Source of the DNA: Spirochaeta sp.
GTDB lineage: Bacteria; Spirochaetota; Spirochaetia; UBA9216
DNA length: 15,498 nucleotides
NCBI GenBank assembly: GCA_003454605.1
Contig: DMKD01000091.1
Span: forward strand, 2,219-17,716
Direction of reading: 5' to 3'
Position numbers and translations under genes: made by a program
The notes under the pieces: generated by a model
The model's input: only the letters and a program-made list of their open reading frames with translations
Databases searched by the model: none
Told to the model about the DNA's origin: nothing
Part shown: one piece after another, positions 6,394-12,826 of the stretch
How the letters are laid out: each line of letters begins with the position of its first letter
Numbering within the stretch: the stretch's first letter is position 1

Positions 6394-8494
6394 TCTTTGA
6401 TGCCTCTTCATTCAGGACGGACTGCTTTATTATTCCATCGGTATCAAGGATAAGAGCGACCCTGCCGTCTCCTAAAATTGTGGCGCCTGAAAAGCCGGCC
6501 GCACCTTTTAAAACCCCCGAAAGAGATTTAATAACAGTCTGATGCTCACCTATTACTCTGTCTACACAGAAACCTATCTGGCGATTGTCAGAATTCACAA
6601 TCACTATCTGGTCGATGTCAGGCCGGTTGTCTGCAATATTAAATTCCTCTCTGAGATCAACAAAGGGCAGAAGCGTATCTCGATAGGGTACCATCTTTTT
6701 TGTGGTATTCTGCCGCCCGGAATGCCGGCTCTCAATACATGCTTCGACAACTGAAAGCGGAAATATAAAGCTCTCCTCCCCGACACTCACAAGGAAACCC
6801 TCGATGATGGCAAGAGTGAGCGGTATAGACAGAATGATCCTGGTGAACTTATTCTCACTGCTTTCGACCTTGATGCTTCCGTTCAATCCTTCAATCTGTC
6901 GCCGAACAACATCCATGCCGACACCACGGCCCGAGACGGAGGTCACTTTATCAGCAGTTGAAAATCCGGCAGAAAATATCAGTCCGAAAAGTTCATCATC
7001 ACTCATTTCGGCATCACTCTCAACAATATGGTTAGCAACTGCCTTATTGAAGATCTTTTCTCTATTTAAACCACCGCCGTCATCCTCAATCGTGATTCTA
7101 ACATAGGCACCGGCATGCGCAGCCGTCAGTTTGACGGTTCCGGCTGGAGATTTCCCTTTTTTCTCACGCTCTTCGGGGCACTCAATGCCATGATCAACCG
7201 AATTTCTGATTATGTGCACAAGCGGATCATTGAGTTTCTCGATAACGGTTTTGTCAAGTTCTGTTTCTTCACCGGACATAATCAGATTAATGTTTTTTCC
7301 CATCTCGTTCGAAAGATCACGTACCAGACGTTTATACCGGTTAAAGGTTGTTCCTATGGGCAGCAGCCTCATACTCATTGTATTTTCCCGCAGGCTATCG
7401 GTTATTCTACCGAACTGTTCGACCATCGCGCTGAGCTCCGAGCCGGAATTATCGCTCTCGCGCTCAATCTGAGCATGCACGGTTACAAGTTCACCGACAA
7501 GATTAACCAGTTCATCGAGTTTTTCAGAACTTACTCTCAGCGAGGCCGTTACAGTTTTTTCACTGCGCTTTTCATTAACAGCCTTAATGAAATCCTGTTC
7601 CTTGAGCGCATCGTCTACAGCCTCTATCGTTGCAGCTTTATTCTCAAGTATCATTTCCCCAAGCCGCTTCTGTTTCTCAAGGAGAGCTGTTAATGCCTTT
7701 TCACTGATATCTCCCCTATTCAGGAGAATAGTCCCGAGTTTCGGCGGTTCACCGTCAGAGGTATTAAACTCATCCGCGGGAATTTCCTGAATAAGCAGCT
7801 CAGAATCATTCTCGATGAAGATGAAGACATCTCTAATATCATTCTCAGATTTTCCCGTCAGCAGAAGAACGTCCCAGCTCACAAAACAAGCCTCGGGATT
7901 TATGGAATCAAGTGCGGGAACATCTTCAACATGTGGAAGAATCAGACTTTCTCCGAATTCGGCAAGCTCGTCTAGAAGAAGAAGCGGGTTTGTTCCGCTG
8001 AGGAAGATATTATCGGCGGGCTTGAATCTGATTCTCCAGAGTTTCTCTCCGGCTTCAGCCTCTGCTTCTGCTGCGCTCGGATCGCCGCCTCCCGGAACTG
8101 ATTCAGCCTCCATCCCGACAGCTTTAAAGAAGGCATTTACAATATCGACTGACTGTCTGCTGAGTGCGGCTTTCGCTTCAGCGGATTCATCAGCTTCAAT
8201 CAGGGCCGTAATATGATCTCCGGATTTCAGAGTCCAATCGATCAACTCGCTGCTGATTTTAACCGTTTTCTCTCTCACACCATCCAGGATGTTTTCAACA
8301 TGGTGGGTAAATTCCGATATTTCGTTAAAGCCGAACATCGCGGAAGACCCTTTGATTGTATGAATTATCCTGAATACTGCTGCAATTTTTTCATCATCAG
8401 GAGATTCCTCCATTTCAAGGAGTCTTGACTCAAGAGAACTGAGCAGTTCCATTGATTCTTCAATAAACGCATTCCTGAATTGATCAGAGTTCAC
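6377..8494 (-). CDS. cheA: Chemotaxis histidine kinase CheA
   Basis: CheA autophosphorylates in complex with receptors and CheW and passes phosphate to CheY and CheB. The 705 residues show, in order: an Hpt domain (1-110) with phosphohistidine H45 in IIHTIKGS; an acidic Ala/Glu linker; a P2-like domain (about 150-240); an unusual insert (252-300) with two LGxxLxxxxxxxxxxLxxALxxQ units resembling MshEN repeats; the P3 dimerisation helices (about 315-380); the ATPase with N box LVHIIRNSVDHGIE (425-438), DDGGGL (471-476) and GRGVGMD (522-528); and a C-terminal CheW-like domain (about 560-695). The start is GTG at 8494 with GGAG eight bases upstream. It overlaps the STAS gene by 11 bases and cheR by 17. 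All catalytic boxes are intact. Confidence 0.97.
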   Translation of the reverse strand: MNSDQFRNAFIEESMELLSSLESRLLEMEESPDDEKIAAVFRIIHTIKGSSAMFGFNEISEFTHHVENILDGVREKTVKISSELIDWTLKSGDHITALIEADESAEAKAALSRQSVDIVNAFFKAVGMEAESVPGGGDPSAAEAEAEAGEKLWRIRFKPADNIFLSGTNPLLLLDELAEFGESLILPHVEDVPALDSINPEACFVSWDVLLLTGKSENDIRDVFIFIENDSELLIQEIPADEFNTSDGEPPKLGTILLNRGDISEKALTALLEKQKRLGEMILENKAATIEAVDDALKEQDFIKAVNEKRSEKTVTASLRVSSEKLDELVNLVGELVTVHAQIERESDNSGSELSAMVEQFGRITDSLRENTMSMRLLPIGTTFNRYKRLVRDLSNEMGKNINLIMSGEETELDKTVIEKLNDPLVHIIRNSVDHGIECPEEREKKGKSPAGTVKLTAAHAGAYVRITIEDDGGGLNREKIFNKAVANHIVESDAEMSDDELFGLIFSAGFSTADKVTSVSGRGVGMDVVRRQIEGLNGSIKVESSENKFTRIILSIPLTLAIIEGFLVSVGEESFIFPLSVVEACIESRHSGRQNTTKKMVPYRDTLLPFVDLREEFNIADNRPDIDQIVIVNSDNRQIGFCVDRVIGEHQTVIKSLSGVLKGAAGFSGATILGDGRVALILDTDGIIKQSVLNEEASKNETST

Positions 8495-8795
8495 TGCTGT
8501 TTCTCCTTATTTTAAAAAGTCCGTCTGATGACTCTGAGTGTACGGTATTAAACCCGCTGCTAAAAATTCTGTCGTAGACATTCTTTTTGATCATTCCGGT
8601 AAAATAAACCTCTTTTGACTGCTTATCCCCGGTCTTCTGCGCTGATAGCAGCAGCTGAATACCCGAAAGGTCAATTTTTTCAACAACCGAGAGATCTATC
8701 ACCGGTTCTTTCGATGTATTTATATATTTTAAAAGAATTTCAGCAGTAGCTGCTGCTTTTTCAATAGTTAAATTGCTCTCAAGATCTTTTTTCAT
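8484..8795 (-). CDS. STAS-domain protein, first gene of the che operon
   Basis: The 103 residues form a single STAS domain, the fold of anti-anti-sigma factors and MlaB-like proteins. The diagnostic loop reads VIDLSVVEKIDLSGIQLLL (about 32-50). S44, immediately before the glycine, sits where SpoIIAA has its phosphorylated Ser58, so regulation by a serine kinase is possible. It starts with ATG at 8795 behind GGAG (eight-base spacer) and overlaps cheA by 11 bases, so the two are translationally linked. STAS genes next to cheA are known in some other bacteria, but the partner is not evident here; no SpoIIAB-like kinase gene lies in the window. Whether it regulates CheA, a sigma factor or something else cannot be read from the sequence. 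Confidence 0.85.
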   Translation of the reverse strand: MKKDLESNLTIEKAAATAEILLKYINTSKEPVIDLSVVEKIDLSGIQLLLSAQKTGDKQSKEVYFTGMIKKNVYDRIFSSGFNTVHSESSDGLFKIRRNSSEL

Positions 8796-8820
8796 TTCCT
8801 TATCTCCAATTCTTGCTTTA

Positions 8821-8849
8821 ATTATTGTAGATCAGACCATGAAAGTCAA
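8821..8849 (-). promoter_or_regulatory. Sigma-70-like promoter of the STAS-cheARBYD operon
   Basis: On the minus strand TTGACT (8849-8844) and AATAAT (8826-8821) are separated by 17 bases; each matches five of six consensus positions. The predicted start lies about 20 bases before the STAS ATG. It is the only strong promoter visible for the seven-gene operon and begins just downstream of the terminator of the preceding gene. Confidence 0.65.
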
Positions 8850-8852
8850 AAC

Positions 8853-8893
8853 AAAGAGAAAAAAAAGCGGAACAGCTGTTATTGCTGTTCCGC
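8853..8893 (-). terminator. Rho-independent terminator after the VWA-domain gene
   Basis: A perfect ten-base stem, GCGGAACAGC (8893-8884) and GCTGTTCCGC (8876-8867) on the minus strand, with a seven-base loop, is followed by TTTTTTTTCTCTTT. It lies 14 bases past the stop codon of the VWA gene and separates the sigma/VWA unit from the chemotaxis operon promoter directly downstream. Confidence 0.93.
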
Positions 8894-8906
8894 CGGATGA
8901 TCACCG

Positions 8907-10988
8907 TTATTTTAATAAATCATCTGTTTTTTCAAGCAGCTCTAAAAACTCTGCCCTGTATCCATAGGGATCCGGCCCTCTTGCTGCCGACGCACGCTTA
9001 ATTATCTGCCTGATATCGAAATTCGCAGCATAGTCAGAGCCTCTCAGCAGCATGCCCCATTCGGCGACAGCGGCTGAAAACATGAAATTATCTGTTACTT
9101 TACTGCCCTGTACCGGGATGTTCTCAATAGTGGAAACAATCAGCTGGCTCTGATCCTCATCAGGATTCTTGTATCTGAACCTGATCTCGGCAAGTTCAGC
9201 AGCCTGCATTCCTGTTCGGGCCGGGATTATTTCATAAAGAGCGGTTACGCTGTGCCCGGCGCCGATCTCTCCGGCATCCTTTTTATCATTGCTGAAATCC
9301 TCTGCCGCCATCAGCCTGTTCTCATATCCGATAAGACGGTACGAATCAACAGCCTCTTCATTGAAATCGATCTGAATCTTAACATCCTTCGCGATAGTCA
9401 GCAGGGTACTGCTCAGCTCTGTTATCAGGACCTTGTTGGCCTCATTAAGAGTGTCTATATAGGCGTAGTTGCCGTTACCGTTATCGGCTAAGGCTTCCAT
9501 TCTGGCGTCCTTATAGTTTCCCATCCCAAGACCGAGAACCGTCAGATATATTCCCTGATCACGGCGCTGTTCTATCATCGTTCTGAGCTCTTCTTCCGAG
9601 CTCTGCCCTACGTTAAAATCGCCGTCAGTAGCCAGGATTACCCGGTTGTTGCCCTCAGTGAAATAGTTCTCGGCAGCTGTTCGGTACGCAAGATCAATTC
9701 CCGCGCCGCCGGCAGTTGAACCGCCCGCTTCGATACGGTCAATGGCGGCAAGGATCGTTCTTTTCCGATTACCCGCAGTCGGCGGCAGGACGAGCCCCGC
9801 CGACCCGGCATAAGCCACTATCGACACGCGGTCCTCAGGCCTGAGGGTGTCTATCAACAGCGACATTGAATCCTTCAGCAGCGGAAGCTTGTTGTCATCC
9901 TGCATTGAGCCTGATGAATCAAGCAGAAAAACGAGATTGGTCGGCGGCAGTTCATCGGGCTCTACCTCAAACCCCTGCAGCCCTATATGCAGCAGTCGGT
10001 TGCTGCTGTTCCATGGACAATCTGAAAGTTCGGTTGTGATACTGAAGGGAACATCTCCATCGGGCTGTCTGTAATCATATGTAAAATAGTTAATAAGCTC
10101 TTCTATCCTCACCGCATCCGGATGAGGCAGCATGCCACTGTTGATATACCTGCGGATATTTGAATAGGAGGCGGTGTCAACATCGATTGAAAAAGTGGAT
10201 ACAGGCTCCAGGGCTGCTTTAATAAAATCATTCTCGACAATCTCACGATACTCTTCATTAAACGTATCAGGCTGTTCATCGGCGACCGTATCAGCAACAC
10301 CAGCTAGAAGCTCAGCACCTTCACCCCAAGCCGCGGTTTTATCCTCAGCCTCATAGACCATGCTCTTCTCCAATGAGCGCTTGAGCATCGGCTGCACCTC
10401 TTCCCGCGGGGCAGGCGCACTGAGCCCCTGTGCAGGAACTTCGCCGGGAGTGACTGCCGACCGGTAAACACTCTCTTCTTTGGAGGTTTCAACCTTCTGT
10501 GCCGCCGGTTCAGCCGCTTCAGCCGCTTCGGCCGGTTTCTTCTGCTGTGCTGCAGAATCATCCCGGCTTTCAGTCGGTTGCTCTATTGTCAAACCTGCAG
10601 CAGGTTCCGCTTCATGCATCTCCGGCTCTAGAGCTTCGAGCCCCACGGTCGAATCAGCCATTTCGGTTGCCGTCATCCGGTTTGGACTCAATATACTCGA
10701 AAGGAGTCCGGGCTGAAGAGCAAAGGTAAGAACAACGATAACGGCAGCGGCTATTCCGGCCGCTCTGACGATCATTTTTCGGTGAATGATAAAGAAGCCT
10801 GTGCGTTTCCGTCTCTGTTCAACTTCGGCAAGCAGCTCATTCTTAAGTCTTTCCTTAAAATCTTCATCGGCCTCTGCTTCAGGTTTTTTCTCAAGCAGTT
10901 TTTTTATAATCTCTTTCAACTCAGCCTCCTCCGATCGCAGCGCAGGATCGAGTCCGTATAAATCTTCAAGTATCTCGTTAATATTCAT
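8907..10988 (-). CDS. YfbK-type von Willebrand factor A protein with N-terminal anti-sigma-like region and one membrane segment
   Basis: Counting from M at 10988 (693 residues): an N-terminal charged helical region with LLEKKPEAEADEDFKERL, one membrane helix at about 72-92 (IVRAAGIAAAVIVVLTFAL), a long Ala/Glu/Pro-rich linker (about 105-245), the YfbK N-terminal domain (NDFIKAALEPVSTFSIDVDT onward), a VWA domain with metal site DSSGS (357-361), T425 and ATDGDFNVG, and a C-terminal YfbK-like region ending LLEKTDDLLK. GTG 11003 and ATG 10994 are in frame upstream, but AAGGAG lies six bases before 10988, so that start is preferred. It follows the sigma gene by 11 bases. Family knowledge plus this pairing suggests a membrane partner of the sigma factor whose VWA domain lies outside the cytoplasm; the anti-sigma role is inference. 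Confidence 0.9.
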   Translation of the reverse strand: MNINEILEDLYGLDPALRSEEAELKEIIKKLLEKKPEAEADEDFKERLKNELLAEVEQRRKRTGFFIIHRKMIVRAAGIAAAVIVVLTFALQPGLLSSILSPNRMTATEMADSTVGLEALEPEMHEAEPAAGLTIEQPTESRDDSAAQQKKPAEAAEAAEPAAQKVETSKEESVYRSAVTPGEVPAQGLSAPAPREEVQPMLKRSLEKSMVYEAEDKTAAWGEGAELLAGVADTVADEQPDTFNEEYREIVENDFIKAALEPVSTFSIDVDTASYSNIRRYINSGMLPHPDAVRIEELINYFTYDYRQPDGDVPFSITTELSDCPWNSSNRLLHIGLQGFEVEPDELPPTNLVFLLDSSGSMQDDNKLPLLKDSMSLLIDTLRPEDRVSIVAYAGSAGLVLPPTAGNRKRTILAAIDRIEAGGSTAGGAGIDLAYRTAAENYFTEGNNRVILATDGDFNVGQSSEEELRTMIEQRRDQGIYLTVLGLGMGNYKDARMEALADNGNGNYAYIDTLNEANKVLITELSSTLLTIAKDVKIQIDFNEEAVDSYRLIGYENRLMAAEDFSNDKKDAGEIGAGHSVTALYEIIPARTGMQAAELAEIRFRYKNPDEDQSQLIVSTIENIPVQGSKVTDNFMFSAAVAEWGMLLRGSDYAANFDIRQIIKRASAARGPDPYGYRAEFLELLEKTDDLLK
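10509..10535. repeat. Short tandem repeat encoding an Ala/Glu linker
   Basis: About three copies of the nine-base unit CAGCCGCTT, the last one diverged, encode the repeated Ala-Glu-Ala part of the VWA protein linker. Such units can vary in copy number by slippage without breaking the frame. It is small and probably without further meaning. Confidence 0.55.
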
Positions 10989-10999
10989 ATTCATCTCCT

Positions 11000-11572
11000 T
11001 CACATCACAGTGGTTTTAAAGGTGATAAACATCATCAGGATGGAGAATGGAACTGAATCCTTCAACAGCTTAAGGGTACGTCCGAAACTCATCTTGCATG
11101 CGGCTTCGCTTCTACCAGTCAGCTCAGCTATTTCACGGAAGCTCAGCTCATCCCAGACCCTCATAATGATCAAATCCCGTTTTTCAGCAGGCAGATCATC
11201 AAGCACCGGTTTAAGCTTTTCCCAATACAGCTTGTTATGTACATCAATCACATGATCTTCTTCAGAAGGGAGATCCCAGACTCCGGAGTGGAATTCGATC
11301 TTTGAAGATTTTCGATAGTGATCAACAAGGCTGTTTGATGCTATCCGGTAAAGCCAACTTCCGAACAGCCCCTTCTCAGGCTTGAAGGTCGAAAGCTTAT
11401 CAAGAGCATTCAGAAAGGTTTTCGAACAGAGGTCCTCTGCTGTTTCCCGATGAAGGCATCGATAATAGAGATAGCGATAAATCCTGTCAAAATACATTTC
11501 ATACAAAGCTCCGAAAGCACCGCTGTCTCCGGAGGCTGCTGCCCGTACCAGTTTTAGAGGATCTTTATCCAT
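11000..11572 (-). CDS. ECF-type RNA polymerase sigma factor
   Basis: This sigma-70 family regulator directs RNA polymerase to a small set of promoters. From M at 11572 it has 190 residues. Region 2 is FGALYEMYFDRIYRYLYYRC through WLYRIASNSLVDHYRKS, and region 4 is LDDLPAEKRDLIIMRVW followed by the helix-turn-helix LSFREIAELTGRSEAACKMS. No region 3 is present, as is usual for ECF factors. An upstream in-frame start at 11635 exists, but the extra residues do not resemble sigma factor sequence, and AAAGGA lies nine bases before 11572. An odd hydrophobic tail of about 15 residues (SILMMFITFKTTVM) follows region 4. The VWA gene starts 11 bases after its stop, so it is probably the cognate regulator. 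The target genes are unknown. Confidence 0.92.
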   Translation of the reverse strand: MDKDPLKLVRAAASGDSGAFGALYEMYFDRIYRYLYYRCLHRETAEDLCSKTFLNALDKLSTFKPEKGLFGSWLYRIASNSLVDHYRKSSKIEFHSGVWDLPSEEDHVIDVHNKLYWEKLKPVLDDLPAEKRDLIIMRVWDELSFREIAELTGRSEAACKMSFGRTLKLLKDSVPFSILMMFITFKTTVM

Positions 11573-11608
11573 CTTTTCACATCCTTTATCACGTTCATCA
11601 CTGTATAC

Positions 11609-11633
11609 TACGGAGACAGCGTAAAAAGGTAAC
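11609..11633 (-). promoter_or_regulatory. Possible ECF-type autoregulated promoter of the sigma gene
   Basis: On the minus strand GTTACC (11633-11628) and CGTA (11612-11609) are 15 bases apart and resemble the AAC/CGT-containing -35 and -10 elements of ECF promoters. They lie about 40 bases before the preferred sigma start. ECF genes are often autoregulated, but the match is short. Confidence 0.28.
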
Positions 11634-11640
11634 AAAATTT

Positions 11641-11687
11641 GTTTTGCTATATAGTGGTTTTGTTATTATATTATAATCACGCAAAAC
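11641..11687. promoter_or_regulatory. Inverted repeat in the divergent sigma/trxB intergenic region
   Basis: GTTTTGC (11641-11647) and GCAAAAC (11681-11687) form a seven-base inverted repeat around an AT-rich centre. That centre holds a perfect TATAAT on each strand (11672-11677 on plus; 11670-11665 on minus). The layout could be an operator or loop site controlling the divergent genes, but no -35 element pairs well with either TATAAT. Confidence 0.3.
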
Positions 11688-11780
11688 AGATATATTCTAT
11701 CATCAAAAAGACGGTTTTTTCTTCTTATTTGAAATGTTTTGTGTTAAATTCAGATTATTAGAAATTCAGGAGAACAGAAG

Positions 11781-12722
11781 ATGAGAAAGGTAGTAATTAT
11801 AGGATCCGGCCCCGCCGGACATACAGCCGGAATCTATACGGCACGGGCAGGACTCGATCCGCTCTTATATGAAGGATGGATGGCCGGAGGGATTGCTCCC
11901 GGCGGACAGCTTACAACAACGGGCTCGGTAGAGAATTTCCCGGGATTTCCCGAGGGCGTGGGCGGAAATGAGCTTACAATGATGATGCGCGAGCAGTCTG
12001 TTAATGCGGGCGTTGAGGTACTCACTGAAACAGTTGAGTCGGCTGATCTGTCAAAACGACCGTTCACCGTAAAGACAGCTGACGCGGAGATTGAAACTGA
12101 AACGGTTATAGTTGCTACAGGCGCGATAGCCCGAAGAATGCGGGTTCCTCATGAAGATGATTTCTGGCAGCGCGGTATCTCAGCCTGCGCTGTATGCGAC
12201 GGTGCGCTTCCGGTATTCCGCGATCAGCCCCTCGTTGTAATCGGCGGAGGAGATTCCGCTATGGAAGAGGCAATGCATCTGTCCAAATTCGGCTCCAAGG
12301 TATACATCGTGCACCGCCGGGATGAACTGCGGGCAAGCAAGGCTATGCAGGACAGGGTGCTTGAAAATCCAAAGATTGAAGTTCTCTGGAGTACAACACT
12401 GGTAGATGTAAAGGGCGATAATGCTCTTACCCACGTAGTTCTCAAGGATGTGAAAACAGGAAAGGAGTATGATCACGAGGCTAAAGGGCTGTTTTATGCC
12501 ATTGGTCATACACCGAACACCAGCTTCCTCGACGGACAGCTGAAAACTGATAATGAGGGATATATCATCACCGAATCCGGTACGACAAAAACTTCGGTTG
12601 AGGGTGTATTCGCTGCAGGCGACGTACAGGATAAGGAATACAGGCAGGCTATTACATCTGCAGGAACAGGATGCATGGCCGCCATTGAGGCTGAGAAGTT
12701 CATGAACCTCAATCCTCTATAG
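11781..12722 (+). CDS. trxB: Thioredoxin-disulfide reductase (NADPH, FAD)
   Basis: TrxB reduces oxidised thioredoxin with NADPH in the cytoplasm. The 313-residue protein has the FAD-binding GSGPAG (8-13), the redox-active CAVC (136-139), the NADPH-binding GGGDSA (155-160), HRR (178-180) for the NADPH phosphate, and the second FAD motif VFAAGDV near 283-289. The segment YEGWMAGGIAPGGQLTTTG carries the longer GGIAPGGQL form seen in plant, fungal and spirochaete enzymes rather than the short E. coli form. Length is typical. AGGAG lies eight bases before the ATG. It is monocistronic: a divergent sigma gene lies upstream and a strong terminator downstream. Nothing suggests loss of function. Confidence 0.97.
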   Translation: MRKVVIIGSGPAGHTAGIYTARAGLDPLLYEGWMAGGIAPGGQLTTTGSVENFPGFPEGVGGNELTMMMREQSVNAGVEVLTETVESADLSKRPFTVKTADAEIETETVIVATGAIARRMRVPHEDDFWQRGISACAVCDGALPVFRDQPLVVIGGGDSAMEEAMHLSKFGSKVYIVHRRDELRASKAMQDRVLENPKIEVLWSTTLVDVKGDNALTHVVLKDVKTGKEYDHEAKGLFYAIGHTPNTSFLDGQLKTDNEGYIITESGTTKTSVEGVFAAGDVQDKEYRQAITSAGTGCMAAIEAEKFMNLNPL

Positions 12723-12742
12723 GATTAAGCCTCGGATAGTGA

Positions 12743-12773
12743 AATCCCGCTTTTTCGGCGGGATTTTTTTTAA
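12743..12773 (+). terminator. Rho-independent terminator of trxB
   Basis: AATCCCGC (12743-12750) and GCGGGATT (12758-12765) pair perfectly over eight bases with a seven-base loop TTTTTCG. A run of T follows directly. It lies 20 bases after the trxB stop and separates it from the next gene. Confidence 0.92.
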
Positions 12774-12781
12774 AAAAGTAC

Positions 12782-12809
12782 TAAACTTAAGATTGGTATC
12801 CGCCGATAC
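12782..12809 (+). promoter_or_regulatory. Candidate sigma-28 (flagellar) promoter for the 659-residue protein gene
   Basis: TAAA (12782-12785) is followed after 16 bases by GCCGATAC (12802-12809), seven of eight bases of the sigma-28 -10 element GCCGATAA. The spacing is within the 14-16 range known for SigD-type promoters. Transcription would start near 12816, right at the Shine-Dalgarno GGGGA (12816-12820), leaving a very short leader before ATG 12827. Confidence 0.5.
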
Positions 12810-12826
12810 TGATATGGGGATAGTAT

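Noticed and set aside
7115..7693. 192-codon plus-strand open frame opposite cheA
   Set aside because: Lies wholly antisense to a kinase with intact motifs; the translation has no domain pattern and no good Shine-Dalgarno.
10304..10561. Arg/Pro-rich minus-strand frame within the VWA gene
   Set aside because: Shifted reading of the Ala/Glu/Pro linker; composition reflects the repeat codons only.
10989..11003. GTG (11003) or ATG (10994) start for the VWA gene
   Set aside because: AAGGAG at 10995-11000 is part of or touches those starts, but is ideally placed six bases before ATG 10988.
11573..11635. Longer sigma factor start at 11635
   Set aside because: The extra 21 residues lack sigma character and overlap the likely promoter; 11572 has AAAGGA upstream.
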